Positions 1 through 16,133 of a stretch of DNA of 64,000 bases are shown in pieces (within the stretch, counting starts at the first letter, position 1; each line of letters begins with the position of its first letter). The translations under genes were made by a program, and so were the position numbers. Under the pieces are notes generated by a model, which was not told where the DNA came from, ran no database searches, and was given only the letters and a program-made list of their open reading frames with translations. Source of the stretch: Oikopleura dioica (taxonomy: Eukaryota; Chordata; Appendicularia; Copelata; Oikopleuridae); the NCBI GenBank assembly GCA_907165135.1, contig OU015569.1:9548501-9612500 (forward strand). The letters are read 5' to 3'.

Positions 1-1959
1 ATGAGAATCGCTTTTTTCGCTCCTCTTTTCTTGCCAACGGGTTGAAATCTAAGAGACTTTACTTAATAAAAAACTACCAATAAAAAAACCAAATCTACAG
101 GCTTGTAATTACAATAATATCGTTTTGAAACTGTATTTTAACCCGTTTTCCGACTGTGAATGCTGTCCGTTCCCGACATCACCACGCAAGCTCGCATGTT
201 TCAAAAAAGTCCAACTTTGAATCCTTCCCGATAAGTCAGCTTTTATTTTTTTTTAAATAATTAACGAGCCAATTTAGTTGATAATTTGGACGACGACGTT
301 GTCAATTACCTCTACTCAATAATGAACGATGGCGAGGCAGCAAAGTATAACTGAATATCTTTTAAGACGAAAATACATCTTATTTTATCATATTTGATTA
401 TTCTGACTCTTTATTTCAATGTCCTTGTTAGATCAGCAGATTTTCTTTAGAAAATATAGAGGACTCGATAAGGCTCGACAGAAGTGACGGATTTTAAAAG
501 CCTTTCACTAAAAGCTTTTCGGCGAGTATCGAGACACAGTCCCCGAATAACCGTATTTCCGATAAAAGGAACTCATTCCGTGTCGTGCAAAAAGAGCTGG
601 CTTGAGAGGTATCCCTCTATTGCACGGCGCTTCTAAACCCGATACATGGCTGACTCCTTCTGGATTAGGAGTGATCTTTCTACTTCTAATTGTTCCCGAT
701 CCTCCCTAAAGAGATGATCCAACAATCTTCTAAACATCGAAATTGGAACCCTCTTTTGTCTCTTTCACGATTAGTTTAAGAAAACACAAGCAAACGCGAG
801 CCAACTTTCCCATCCCTTTTATACAACTACTGGTATACTCTCTTGGATTTTAAATTTCCGAAAAGGAGTATAAAAAAACGCAGAAAAAAAAATTCTTTTA
901 AAAAGTTCCCGAAAGTCTCTTTGTAGTACGGCTGGGTAAAAGCTGAAAATAGGTTTAGCCGTGCACTTCCTGGAGAATAATTTCTATTAGCCTTTTTTAA
1001 GTAACAGAGTTTGCTACGCCTCTCAATAGAAATATCCTGCTTTCAAGCGGTGAAAATCGAGAAAGAGGTTCTTCGAATCGCAATTTGTGAGAAATATCAT
1101 TCTTTTAACAAGCTAGAAAGAGCCGAACATAAAAGGCAGCGGGGATTTTCGGGTGAAAGTGCTTTTCGAAAGCATTTTTGATATCGTGGAGATATTTCCG
1201 ACGTGTACGATTTCAAACAATTTAGATTTCGCCTTGTTAAACGAAAGCCCCCCGAATTAAAGATAAATGCGCATTAAGGGTCTCCCCGAGGAAACGTGAT
1301 TTTATGGCTTCGTTAAAAAACTATTTTTTTTGACGAAGACTAACTTTATTAAGTTGGAAAGGAAGCACTTCCGCTTCGGGATTCGACGTGATTCAAGATT
1401 TTTGACGCATTTTTTGAGATAATTACTTTGCTGAAATGCGATTCTGGGGCCCGAACCATCCGAAAATGGCAAAATACACTGGAGAGGGCAGTCTTGATTC
1501 CACGAAGATTGAGCTGCCAGAAGATACGTCAAACGGCGACTGCAGCAACGTCGAGCATTTTGTGGTGTAAGTTGAGTTAATAAAAAATGCCTTTGGAAAA
1601 ATTTGAATGCAAGCTGCTTATTCTGAAAATTCAAATGAGCGAGATCCGCTGTTGTCAGCTTTGTCTAGCAGTTGCTTTTCAGAAAAAAAGTTCACCTCGG
1701 CGGCTCGATCTCGGAACCTTTTGTATTTGGGTTCATAAGGATAATCCCGCGTTCCTACTCTCAAACAACTTGAAAATCCTCTTTCTTAGGTGATAAAGTG
1801 CATTCGCATTATTCTCGTTCTTTTCTTGTTACTGCGATTTATACTTATATTTTACTATTTCAGCTCTGACAGACACAGGTCCAAGCTAGTTATTGACGCG
1901 TCTTTAAATCAGGAAAGGCTTTAATTAGGGAAGCACTAGAGAGATTTTGATTTGTTGAA
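1..1959. other. no gene recognised
   Basis: AT-rich sequence with scattered short open frames and no recognisable domain. It may hold the promoter and 5' leader of the carrier gene that begins at 1960, or the 3' flank of a gene outside the window. Confidence 0.5.
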
Positions 1960-3544
1960 ATGCCTCTTGAGAAAGAAGCGACAATTCTAGCTGCGACGTC
2001 GTCCATCGCGACACGGACGATCATGGCTCCCGTGGAACGTGTGAAATTGATCCTGCAGCTACAAAACGAGTTGATAAAGCAGGTTTGTCGCCTCGCCAAT
2101 AAAAAGAGGACAGAATCGAATTAAAGCCAAAATATCGCCCATGATCGGATTTAATGTTCAACTCGTTTTTTATTATTTTCGAAGAACGTGATTTCCATGT
2201 CTCAAGTGAAATCGATAAAAGTTCATTTGATGTATCAAAATTCAGGGACGTTTGATTGAGCCGTACCGCGGATTTCGTGACTGCTTCCGGCGGATCGTCT
2301 CGGTTGAAGGAGCTCAATCACTCTGGAGAGGTTGTTTCAAGAATACAAGAAAGAAGTTAACTGTTAACCCGTTCAGGCAACATCGCGCAAGTCGTGCGCT
2401 GCGTCCATACCCAAGGAACGTTACCCGCTTTTGTGATATTTGAGCAACGGAATTCCGTAAAAATAATTATCTTATCAAGTTTGCGTCGCTTTTAATCCTC
2501 TTCAAACAAACTCGATTTCGGAAAAAAGGAGACGTCACCTAAGGTGCACTAATCCTGACACGAGATTTGTAAGAAGAGAATTCGGAATGAAGCAGAACTT
2601 GTTTAAGAAATCAATTTGATGTTCAAAGACCGGATTCTTCGTCTCTTCTCGATAAACTGTGACACGAGTGCAAGTCAACTCATGTTGTTTAACATCGCAG
2701 CTGGTAGGTTGACCGATAAGGCGCACACAGCTGATAATCTGCGAGTTTTTTGTTCGAAGGCTTCTCCTAAGTTCGAACGAACATCCACCGCCGATAAGAT
2801 AATCTTTCTTCAGGAGGACTGGCCGGCGTCCTCACCGACTGCTTCCTTTATTCCTTCGACTTCGCAAGGACCGCGCTCGCCGCTGACGTCAAAGGTAACC
2901 GAGTTTCAACCATGCAAGCGACATTAAAATGTTTGGCGAATGGAGACCGAGTATTCAAGCCGCCGCTCGTCGCGGAGATAAGGCGATGTAACTCAAAAGC
3001 AAAAAATATTATTTAGATCCGTTCACTCACAAGCGCGTGTACGAAAACGGCTTCAAAGATGTCTTAAGCACGGTTTACAAATCGGATGGCATACGCGGCC
3101 TCTATCGCGGCTTTTTTGTCTCCTCGTTTGGCCTGTTTATTTACAGGGGCTTGTACTACGGGATGTACGACTCGTTGAAGCCGCAGTTGCTGGATGAAAA
3201 TAGCAGCTTTGCGCGGCGATTCTGCCTTGCATATTGCGTCACCATTTTTGCCATGCAAATGTCATATCCTTTCGACACTCTGAGGAGACGAATGATGCTC
3301 ACTTCGGGCACTGGAAGGCACTACCCAAGTTCGCTCCATTGTTTGAAGGAGATTCGTGAGTACTCACAGCGCCCTTGCGATTTTACTCTCCTTAGTCAAA
3401 TACGAAGGCAAAAGCGCGCTGATGGTGGGTTCAACCGCCAACATTATGCGAGGCACCGGAGGAGCGCTTATTCTAGCTGGATTTGATCACCTCAAACAAG
3501 TCTACTTGAAATGGAAGTTCATGATAGATCCAGGAAAGAGCTGA
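1960..3544 (+). CDS. ADP/ATP translocase-like mitochondrial carrier (SLC25)
   Basis: Mitochondrial inner-membrane carrier of the ADP/ATP translocase type. Exons I can place: 1960-2082, 2246-2330, 2377 to about 2454, an exon ending at 2703, 2814-2894, 3017-3355 and 3396-3544 (stop). The joined protein shows the three carrier repeats: [13 protein letters not shown] in repeat 1, [14 protein letters not shown] in repeat 2 and [12 protein letters not shown] in repeat 3. The last is the translocase signature RRRMMM with its final Met replaced by Leu, and [13 protein letters not shown] is typical of the family. Repeat 1 is divergent: the usual YFPTQALNFAFK block reads as [14 protein letters not shown]. 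The end of the third exon and the start of the fourth are uncertain. I infer a diverged translocase paralogue rather than the main one. The family is sure; transport specificity is not. Confidence 0.85.
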
Positions 3545-4698
3545 TAAAAAATTTAAACGAAGCGTGTAAAAGTTCAATTGAGAAGGCTCTTAAAAGTGAA
3601 CGCGTACTAGAAATGGAGAACATACGTTTTATACTAGGAAATTCTATTTTTACTATTTTTTTTTCTGAATTCGTTGTAAATAAAATCAAAAACGAACAAG
3701 GTCAGTGTTGGAAAAGCGGCTGAGCTGTGGCGGCTATGGCGGTCGAAAAATGAAAAAAGCTGCTTTCCCATAAACAACTAATTCATCCGACAGCTCAGAG
3801 ACAAACAATGCCTAAACTGCCATCCTAAAGAAATGTTGAATAAATTATTTTTTTGCCCAAAGTTTTGAACGGAAAGAAAAATTTTGAAGTGGCTGATGGA
3901 CGTGTTCGCGCTTTTAAATGCTTGCCTGAGAAAAATGAGTAATCATCGTTTTTCGTGGTTCATTTTAAGCGAACCGCGAGCTCCTGAAGTCGGTTTCCAA
4001 CTGGTCCCAGAAACTTCCATTTTCTAAAGACAGGATTAACTAACAACCACTCAAAAGCTATTTCTGAGAGTTCCAATCGACCAAAAGCCAATTTTACACC
4101 CTTATTTTTGCAAATCCGGTTCCTCGCTCCTTCTTTCCATTACAAAATACTATTTTTGACGTCGACAAAACAGATTGAAATTTTTATTATTTTTTGGTCA
4201 GTCGTAACAAGCCGTTCAACTTTGAAATCCTCAACCAAATGGAAAAGCTGTTGACTGCTTTGCCCGAAATGTGTTGCGTCAGCTAACGCCAGGAATCCGT
4301 CAAAATGCCACGACCAGATCAAGATTCGATTTTCATAATGTCGCTTTACCGGATGTCGAAAAGAGGCACCTTCCAAAATCGAGCAGTTCTAAGGTCGCCC
4401 GTTGTTTTTGTCAAACGACACTCACGTTCAACGCCCCTGCTCAATGCAAATTTACTCATCTTCTTTCCCAACATGATGCTTTCAGCCTATTTTAACGATC
4501 AAATTATTATAATACTATATGATGCACTATGTTCGATTCTATATCATACAAAGAAAGTCAAGATAAAGAGCCATTTTGAGTAAATTTTCTAGGAACGAAA
4601 ACCGAACAGAGAGTGCAAAACCAAGACGTATTGGAAGCAACTACCGTAATTTATGAAGTGAATTATGGGCGAACCTAAAGCACTTAGAAGAAACCGCA
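3545..4698. other. intergenic, nothing recognised
   Basis: 3' flank of the carrier gene followed by low-complexity AT-rich sequence. Open frames are short and lack coding character. Confidence 0.4.
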
Positions 4699-4860
4699 AT
4701 GGGGGCATTTGAAGTGCTTCCATCTCCGTCTAATTCTGCGCTGGCCTTTCTTCAAAGCAGCGAAAAGTTTGACGCAACAATCTCGCCACGTCAAAATAGC
4801 AACCAGCTCTTCGACCCAGAGTTCTCATCTCATTCTCGTCCTCACCGATTCCGACCTTGA
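4699..4860 (+). CDS. possible short coding exon, unknown
   Basis: A 53-codon frame starting MGAFEVLPSPSN with ordinary codon use, rich in Ser, Asn and Pro, ending at a TGA. A further open stretch at about 4884-4940 (reading EENTPDSSGGGIEF) follows an acceptor-like sequence and could be a later exon. No domain is recognised. It could be a small gene, an upstream exon of the serine-rich gene at 8638, or chance. Confidence 0.25.
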   Translation: MGAFEVLPSPSNSALAFLQSSEKFDATISPRQNSNQLFDPEFSSHSRPHRFRP

Positions 4861-7800
4861 AATATTAATTGCGTTTCTGAGCAAAAACTTCTCAGAAGAG
4901 AACACGCCGGATTCCTCAGGAGGCGGAATCGAATTTTATGTAGTTTTAACAAGTCGAACGCGGGCGAGTTAACGAGCATCTACGAACAGCTGCTTTACCC
5001 TGCATTTTCGAATTCCCGCCTTTCATTATCAGATTTGTTCTTTCTCTAATGAAAGTTCATCTTGAAGGGTCTTTTAGCGCTACGAAACAAATTTTGCAGT
5101 GTCCTTTTTTTGTTGCCAAAACTTGTCTCATCAGCTTCTCACGTGGGATGAATCTTGTACTCAAATTAACGGGCTTGGAAAACAACAAGACAGATATTAC
5201 ATTAGGACTTGGGAGAAGATGATCTTTTTGCCTCGCTGAGAATTGAACTGAGATTGTGCAAGGCAGTCGTTAAACAATCAGATGCGGGCTTGGGAGATAC
5301 ATTACGCCGATTCTGGCACCGCGCCACGTACCTCTTGTGTATCTCTTCTTTGCAAGCTACAGTACCGGTTAGTGACCCATCCAATTAGTAGCCTAGAAAA
5401 GTCGATTAAGGTTGTCTTTGCTTTTTTACCATTAAGCGTCCAATCGCGGTCGGATTAAATCGCATACTCTGACCAAACAGAGCGAGAACTATTTCCTAAC
5501 TCGAGTATTGACAACACTGTATTGTACCATATTGGAGATTTTTACCAGTTTTATTTGAAAATTAAGCGTTCACATGATAATCAGTTGATTGCTTTCTCAT
5601 TCTACAGTATGACCTCGATGGTGAAAGCTCGGCTGGAGAGACCTCTAGATCTCACTCTCGCGGAGAAGAGTCGGTGGGACTGTGGCGCTCGCGCGCGCTC
5701 CGATCGCGACTTCTCCTCTCGACTCTCGCGCGCCCTCTCTGTGGCAGTAGTACCATCTTCCATAGTGAGATTTTGAAGCGGCCAATCAACTGGCACGTTC
5801 TATTCCCTCGGCCAATCGGCGCTAGGCAGTAAAAACGGAGGACCCATCTGTCGTCAAACGTGCTGAGACGGTGTCGGAGCTTCCCTAACAAAGCTTCGGG
5901 GCCAATATTTTTGTAATTTTTGCACTTTATAGAGTTTTAACCGCGACTTAGCATCGGTGCACGCGTTTTATAGAGAACTTTACAAAACGCCTTTTGCTCA
6001 AGCACAAACTCAGCAAGGAATAAAGAGACTAGTATTCCTTTAGAGATTTTCGCCGATCTAACTAGAGACTTGAACATAGAAAAAAGAACCGACCCACTTG
6101 AGTGGATCCAATCGACGAGTTTTTTGTCCATCAGGTAACTTCAATTTGCCAAAGCAGCAAAAACGTGTGCTTAATTACTTTGTTAATTAATTGTTAGTTA
6201 TTCACTAGGAGATTCGAATTCAACTACCAGAATTACTGTTTCATTGTTGAATCCAATATCTGTATTTCGAGATACTACAGTGGTATTAGTACCTAGCTAG
6301 TTTACTAAAATCGACCTGTTGTACTATACGATCTTATTTTTGGATCCTTCGCAGTTCGTATTTCTAGTCAAATATTTTAGACAAATTCTTTAAAAAATAA
6401 TATAATAAAGAAGTCTAGACTGGATTAGTTTTAGTGACAGTATAAAAAAGTATTTTCTAGCACGTTTCTAACCGCTCTCTTTTAGATCCTGTCGGCGTTC
6501 TGTGATCCTAAAATTTAGGAAAAGTCATATTCTTGTCGCATTTAGCGGAAAAGGTCGACCATCCTTCCTATTTCTGCCTTTCGCTTTTTATGTATAAATC
6601 TGCTTAAAAAACTAAAAATTCCAATTTTTGTCAAAACTTGCGTTCTATCGACAGAGAGACTTAAAACATAAAGGAAAATTGGTTAAAAACTAATTCTAAT
6701 CAAATTCAAGGAAAACGCTCATTTTCGCTGAAACAAGGGTTAGGGCCTTTTGAGCTTTTTTCCACTTTTTTCATAAGCTTTGAACTTTTTCTCCGCCCGA
6801 GCTATTTTTTTAACCAGCCAAAGCAACGGGTATAATTATTTTGATCAATTTCTAGTCACCTTTTTGCGAAAGAAATTTCTTTTCAGCCATAGAAAATTGT
6901 TGTTTACCCTTTGAAAAGTCACAGTAGGGTTGCTCAAAATTTATTTTTTCTTTCAATTTATTGATTAATAAGTTTTCTCAAACCAAGGTCTTTTTGGCGT
7001 ATTTTTTTGTCAACCCTTGCCAGTTAGGGATGCATAGTTTTAGAAGTTATTTTAGTTTGTTGTTGGTGTAGTCTAGTTTTCATCTCGTAATTGCGTTATC
7101 ATGTTTTCATCCCATATTGCCACAGGATGGTATTAAAATCATCATAATTTTATGCACCTACTTCTTGCTTTGTTTCTTTTTTTTTTTTTGCTAAAAACGA
7201 AGTTTTGTGATTTTAAAACCCGAATGGTATCCAGGGAAAGGTCAACATCATTTTTATTTTTCCCTATTCTTAAGTTTTCGGGACTTTTTTTTTCCAAAAA
7301 ATGCTATTTTGTAGTTTTGTAGTATTGACCTTAAAATTATCACCAGATCGGGATTCAAATTTGTTTTTTTTTGCTCATTTTTTGAAATTTACTGAAAAAA
7401 AAATTCTTGATTCGTTAGAATCTCTTTTAAATCCCCTTGTATCCAGTTAGGGTTATACAGTTGTCAATGATAATGATTTATTTTCTAAACCTGAAAATCA
7501 TAATTAAAGCATAAATGCCTTAAAAATTGATGATAACCCCACTTTGCCTTCTACATTTCCAGAGAAGGGTCTAATAAATTTTTGCGTTTGAATTTAGATG
7601 TTTTTAGCGGCCCTTTTCTAACGCTTTTTAATTAACAAATATTAAACCCTATTCACTCATCGAGCAGTGAAAGGCGGGATAAAAATTCTCTAATTCAATC
7701 ATTGAATATTTTTTAATTTTGTTGTTTTAATTAAAGAATCAAACATTTGAGTTTTTCATCCAAAAAAGACAAGGTAACATATCGCATACTTTTCGAGCAC

Positions 7801-8637
7801 TTTTCACAATTCAAAAAATAATTCTTTCGAATTTGCCGATCTAAACAAATTTCCTAGCCTGGTTTGTATTCGGGTCAAAAAGAAGCATCTTTCTAACTAA
7901 ATTCTAGCACTTTCCAGAAAAGGATTCAAATCAACTGCCGAACGAAAGCTCTATTCAATTTGCAGATTTTTAGACTAGCTCTTTTATTTATAAAGTACGC
8001 TATTTTAAAAAAGAAGCCTGATTTTCAATCCAAAATAACCAAAAAGGAGAGGGGAAATTTTTCAGCGCAAGTTGTGACATTCTACATGCTAGACGAGTCC
8101 GCTTTGAAGCATTTTGTGTGCCGCAAATATTTACCCTAAATAGCCCAACAGATCATCAGGTATGCCTTGCAAAATTATTATTTTCGACCGCTCGAAAGTG
8201 TCTAAAATGCCGGCCGAATTTTAAAATTGATTATAGAGGGTCCGCGACGCGTTTCAGTTGCCAGTTTTATCGAGTCGCATATCAATCGTTTGTTTGAATC
8301 AAATATTGCTATATTTCATTCGAATCTGAATATGCAGGTGCGCCTGCGCATATTCAAATGATAAATGGATTTTCTGATTTGCTCAGGCATAATTTTCTTT
8401 TCCGTCTCTAAGTTCTTTTCGTAAATTGATATGCGTAATCCATTTAACTGAACAACGCGAAACTGACGAATCGAGACTGAAATCAACAACGATCGAAGAC
8501 GCAAGCAATCCCAAACACACCACTTCCAAAGCGCATCCAGACGAGTTCCCGTTTTTAGTGGAGTCTCCACGTGGTAAAATTTCACAAACGCCCAATCCAG
8601 TCAATACAAATAGCCGGTTCTAAATATTATTTAAGGA
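4861..8637. other. long AT-rich region, possible leader or promoter
   Basis: No gene recognised. A short GC- and CpG-rich block at about 5630-5760 stands out, followed by roughly 2.5 kb of very AT-rich sequence to 8300. The arrangement would suit a promoter and a long 5' intron of the gene at 8638, but no exon proves it. Confidence 0.35.
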
Positions 8638-10800
8638 ATGACTGACTTCGGCGGCAACGGGCAAGGGGCCGCCGTCGCGGAGTGCGAGCTCAATCTGCCG
8701 CACTCGAATAAGCTCACGTTGACGTCAAGCGACTTGAACGAGCTCGGCTGCACCACCTCCACCTCAGCGAAGTCGACAGTCTCCAGCTCTGGCGTCAGTT
8801 CAGGCGCAAGTAGCTCAACAAACTCCAAATGTCAAAATGCGAGTCAACACAGACGGAGTTCCGTCAAATCCGGCAGCATGCTCTCAGTCTTTCGCAAATC
8901 GCGTTCTGTGAGCCATCACGAGCACGCTCGCCGAGTGCTTCAAGAGAATCGGAGCCGCAGTCGCAAAACTACCAAGGATAATAATGCTCCGAAGACGCGG
9001 CGAGCGCGTTCTAGTTCCCGCATCTTCATCGAAATATTGCGCACGCTGAGTAAAGGATTCTCAAGCTGTAGGTCCGACAGGGAGCGGGATCACACCCAGA
9101 CTCTTGACAAAAACGACCAGAGTACTGGCGGCGGTCGACGTGGCTCCCGCTTTTCGGCAAACCACCTGGAACCCAAAGGAAGACGCAAATCACACGACGC
9201 GTCACACGACGGAACAAACGGCTCTGACTCAACATCGACGGGCTATGTTTCCGATTCCTCAAATGAAAAGCATGATCATGAACAGTCTAAGCTACAGAAT
9301 CAAAAGACACTCTCTGCGATGTCCGACGTGGCTCAAAATCATCAAACAGATGCAGTAGTCTGCCCATCAAAGATACATGCCTGGGCGGAAAAAGTGGTAA
9401 ACCAGCTGGACATAAACCCGCCGGCAATCGAAAATGTCGAGCTAGAGGTCCCAAAAAATCGCGTTTATGTGGCTTCAAGTTGTTCTGATGAGGATTTCAC
9501 GGAAGCTAGCGACGAGTCCTTCTACACGAGTCAATCTGACTCTGTATCTAGCGATTATGAATCGACTTCGACCTACGATGAGGACACAGAAGATAAAGAA
9601 ATCAAGAATGAACTCAAGCAACTGAACATGACTGAGCTGAACAAAAAAGAGCTTGGAATCATCAAGGAAGAAGACGAAAAAGAAGTCCAAGACGAAAATG
9701 TCAATAAAAAAGTGAAGCGACGCAAGAGCACTCTCAAGCGAAAGAAAACCGTGAGAGGCGACGAAGATCAAGCCAGACCAGTCCGGAAGAAGGCAGTCCA
9801 GAAGGTCGAAGAACTCGACAACATAAGCAGATCAGGAAGCCTGAAGGACATGATATTGCAGTTTGAAACGACAATGGCGGAACTGAACATAAATGTCGAC
9901 AACGCTAAAAACATTCAAGAGCAGCTGGAAGTCAAGGATTCGCCGCTTTTAGGGGTCAAAGGTATGATTCTAGTAAAGTATTGAGTTCTCATTGTATCGT
10001 AGCAATTGCTAGAAAAATACAGGAGCAAACAGAATTTGACTCGATGGAAGTTGAGTGCATGCCTCCCAGTCAAATTTTGAAGCTCAAGCAGGCGCTTGAC
10101 CTTGAACCAAAAGAAGATCTTTCCCAACCAGTTCCCCTCTCCCGGCGCTCAGAATCCAAAGTCGCCCAAATCGCCAAGCAAATCGCGGATGCGGAGCGAG
10201 AGCGTCAAAAACTGGAAAAGGCGATGGCACGTTCCGGGAAATCACCAAAGGTTTACTATGTTTTTTTTTCATTTTGACATGAATGACGTCTATTTTAAAG
10301 TTTAATTCAGAACAATTTTTTAACGCAAAATTTCAATCACTATATCTAAGGCATCGAAACGACAACAATCAACGTCGTTTATAAATGAGCTTTTGGAAAT
10401 GGCTCGAGCCGAAAACTCGGCCAAGAACTCAACGGAGAACTCACCGTCTGGTTCCGCACCGGATTTCAAGCAATCATTGTTGGCGGCGCGGAAGAAAATT
10501 ACCCAAAGAGACGAGCAAATAACTCCTGGCTCCTTAGTAGCACCAGATGACAAGAAGATGGAACCCCTTCCACTTGCACCCTCGGTTTCCACTTCTTCTA
10601 CCGAAGGCGGTGCGCCTGGTGGACCCAACGAAGTGGTCGACCCTTTTGTGCAAGAAGTGCTCACCTCAAAAAACGTGCCCGAGCCGGTGAAGCAGAAAAT
10701 TCGCATAGAATGCTGGTCGCTGTTCAACGATCCGCGCACACCTAAAGGCGTCAAACAGTGCATACTCGCCACGATGCTCAGCAAAGTTCAAAACGAATGA
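8638..10800 (+). CDS. serine-rich basic protein, unknown function
   Basis: Three exons, 8638-9961, 10003-10250 and 10351-10800, give a 673-residue protein in one frame; the two introns are 41 and 100 nt, both GT-AG. The N-terminal third is low-complexity Ser, Arg and Lys rich. Acidic Ser/Asp/Glu stretches lie in the middle, followed by KKVKRRKSTLKRKKT, a likely nuclear localisation signal. A helical charged segment (AQIAKQIADAERERQKLEKA) follows. The last 60 residues look folded, with EPVKQKIRIECWSLFNDP, and are followed by the stop. I do not recognise the family. A nuclear or cytoskeletal scaffold is possible from composition only. Confidence 0.75.
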
Positions 10801-11498
10801 TACCGCGCCATATAGGCCCACATTCAAATTTTTCTGTCTGTACACTTTGTGAATTTATTTTTCCTTGACACCCGCGTGGCTTGCTACGTTTTGACAAAAA
10901 TTGTCCCAATTGAATTTTTCAAAATTTTATAAAAAACCAAACGAGGCAATGACATCTTTTCATCCTCGACTGGGCCACGACGGTTTCCGTGGCCAGCGCA
11001 TAGGCGGTGAGCACCCTTAATATCCAGCGTGTACTGTCCCGTAATTGCTTAAAAATCAAACGCTGCAATAATTCTTGCTAGAACTCAACACTTTCAATTA
11101 CAATAATAGTCATCCATGATTTCGATTGATTACTGGACAGCTACTCACAGGATCACTTCTCTAAACTTAATTTGATTTACTTTGTGTAGCTTTTAAAGTT
11201 AAACAAATGATCCGAAGCGGCAAATTTTTGCGAAGATAAAAATCATAAAAACAACGACGACACCAGCGACTTAAAAGTCAAGGATGATTAAGAGAATTTG
11301 TAATTTTGAATAAAAATAACTTGCGTCCCGTCGCATTCGGATTCTTTTCGAGTTTTTTTACACTGAAGCAAATCAGAGCGTCTTTTCTAGTTGTAAAATA
11401 ATAAATACGACCCTATCTTTTCTTAATCCTTCGTGTTTCGTTTTCTTGCAAGTCTTCCTCAATTTCAAAGGCTAATTTATTGCAACTTGAAAATAACA
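10801..11498. other. convergent 3' flanks
   Basis: Sequence between two converging genes, holding their 3' untranslated regions. AATAAA-like runs occur near 11310 and 11398. No other structure seen. Confidence 0.5.
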
Positions 11499-14052
<2,554 letters not shown>

Positions 14053-14909
14053 GAGTATCTTGTTCTTGCTGATATAAAATTTAACAAGTGTCAGTTTCTG
14101 GGCAATGTCGGGTTGAACTGAAATACGAAAAATTGAAAGCGGGCTGTATCTATCAGGGGAATTAAATTACTCATTTATCGACTCCAAGACCTGATGCTTG
14201 CTCTCCCTTTTCCCTAATCAATTTCTAATAGCCTCGCGATTATTTCTTTACCTTAAAATTTACTCCACCGCGTAAGAAAGAGAACTCTTATTGAAATCTA
14301 ACTCTTTTTTGTTTTCAACTTTTACAAAAACAAAAGGCGTTCTAGGGCTACTTGGTTATATTTTTTGCCCTTTTCTATAATTGATTAATAAGAATATCAG
14401 AATTAGCGTTAATAGCTTTTTCGCTAAAACCGAATCTTGACCAGATTCTGGTTGTCGATTGCTAAGTTAATTACTGAAGCTCAATGATTGCCTGCAATAA
14501 AAACTCAATTCAACCTCTTCCCCGAACAGGAGGAGGAAGACTCGCAGAGTGGAATTTTCGAAAATTTTATTGTTTTTCTCGAAGGCATTTGAACATTTTT
14601 GAATGAACGTGAAAGAAAAGTGCACGCTTGAACAGACTCCGAGAAACTGTGGAAGATTTAGTGTTATAATAGGAATTTAAAACCTCAAAACGAGATCATT
14701 CCAAAATTTCAAAAATAGACTCGTTTGAAAAAGAAGGAGCGAGGCGCCGGTGCGGGCAAACAGCTTTAATTTTGGATATGTGTTGGCCAGGATTCTTTTG
14801 TTTAGATTAGCTTAATAAGGCAAGTATAGTCACGGTAAAACAGTGAGTCAAACAGTTATTGTTAGAAAGAGCAACATCCTGAGCGTAGATAAGTTTCGAA
14901 AAATGTTTT
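14053..14909. other. 5' flank of AHCYL, nothing else recognised
   Basis: AT-rich sequence between the AHCYL start and the inverted-repeat element. No coding or RNA signal found. Confidence 0.4.
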
Positions 14910-15589
14910 CAGGCCAAAAATCACTTTTTAACTGTTAGTGCCATCTTCACCGCCGTCTCAAACCGAGTCGAACGGTATATGTATCTCTTGAAAATTCTAG
15001 AGTTTCGGGTACTTCCGGTCAAATTTACGAAATTCTAGTATTCCACTGCCGTTTTTGATACAGATATGGTACTATGGCATATAGCATATCAAAATGACCG
15101 CTAGGACGTGAGGAGTGCAGGGGTTTCAAAAATAAGTACTTTTGCAAAGAAAAGTACCTAAAAAATTATTTTGTGATTTTTAGCACTAAAAATATCAAAT
15201 TTCAAGAAATTTTCGATTTAAATGTAGTTTTCTTTGTAGATTTATTTATAAGAGATAAAACTTGATTATCCATCTGCTTTCTGCCCGAAAAATAATAATT
15301 GATATTTTTAGTGCTAAAAATCACAAAATAATTATTTTTAGGTACTTTTCTTTGCAAAAGTACTTATTTTTGAAACCCCTGCACTCCTCACGTCCTAGCG
15401 GTCATTTTGATATGCTATATGCCATAGTACCATATCTGTATCAAAAACGGCAGTGGAATACTAGAATTTCGTAAATTTGACCGGAAGTACCCGAAACTCT
15501 AGAATTTTCAAGAGATACATATACCGTTCGACTCGGTTTGAGACGGCGGTGAAGATGGCACTAACAGTTAAAAAGTTATTTTTGGCCTG
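14910..15589. mobile_element. fold-back inverted-repeat element (680 bp)
   Basis: Two arms of about 290 bp, 14910-15198 and 15299-15589, are near-perfect reverse complements separated by about 100 bp. The ends read CAGGCC and GGCCTG. The flanks are the related direct sequences GAAAAATGTTTT (left) and GAAAAATTTTT (right), a possible decayed target duplication, though the flank is itself palindromic. No open reading frame. Most likely a non-autonomous DNA transposon; transcribed, it would form a long hairpin RNA. Confidence 0.8.
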
Positions 15590-16133
15590 AAAAATTTTTC
15601 GAAAATCATCCGTAGGGTTTTTCACGGGAACGGCGCGGCGCGCTCCGGGCCTTCCACCGCCAAAATCGAACTCTTACTTTTTATCAAAAATGAAAATTTA
15701 AATTATCAAACGTACCGTGGGCGAGAGATTTCACGACGGAGGGCGAAATAGATTGGGGCATTTGCGCGTGTTTTTCTCGTCCCAATCTTTTTGCTCTTTT
15801 TGGCGCGCATCTTGCGCCACGTGGGAGTGGGTCCTCCGCGAAGAACAACAACAACCCCCCGTCTAGAAACATTTTTCACAATTCACCTCTCTCAATAACT
15901 GACCTAAGAAACTTCTTCTTCCTTCAATTATTATAACTTTGATTTTGTTTTAATAATAATGAATAAACTTAATAATAATAATTTGTAAATAATAATAAAA
16001 GGAAATCTTTAGATTGAAAAAATAAATTCAAAACCATAACATTATTGAAAACTTTGTCAATTTGAATTTTAAAAACGATGGGTGTGGGCGGGGTTGGGGA
16101 CTGAGATTGATCACCTCAGAGTTCCCAGCCATT

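Noticed and set aside
5160-5395. tRNA-like element with GTTCAATTC on the minus strand
   Set aside because: Acceptor and anticodon stems do not pair; only a B-box-like word is present.
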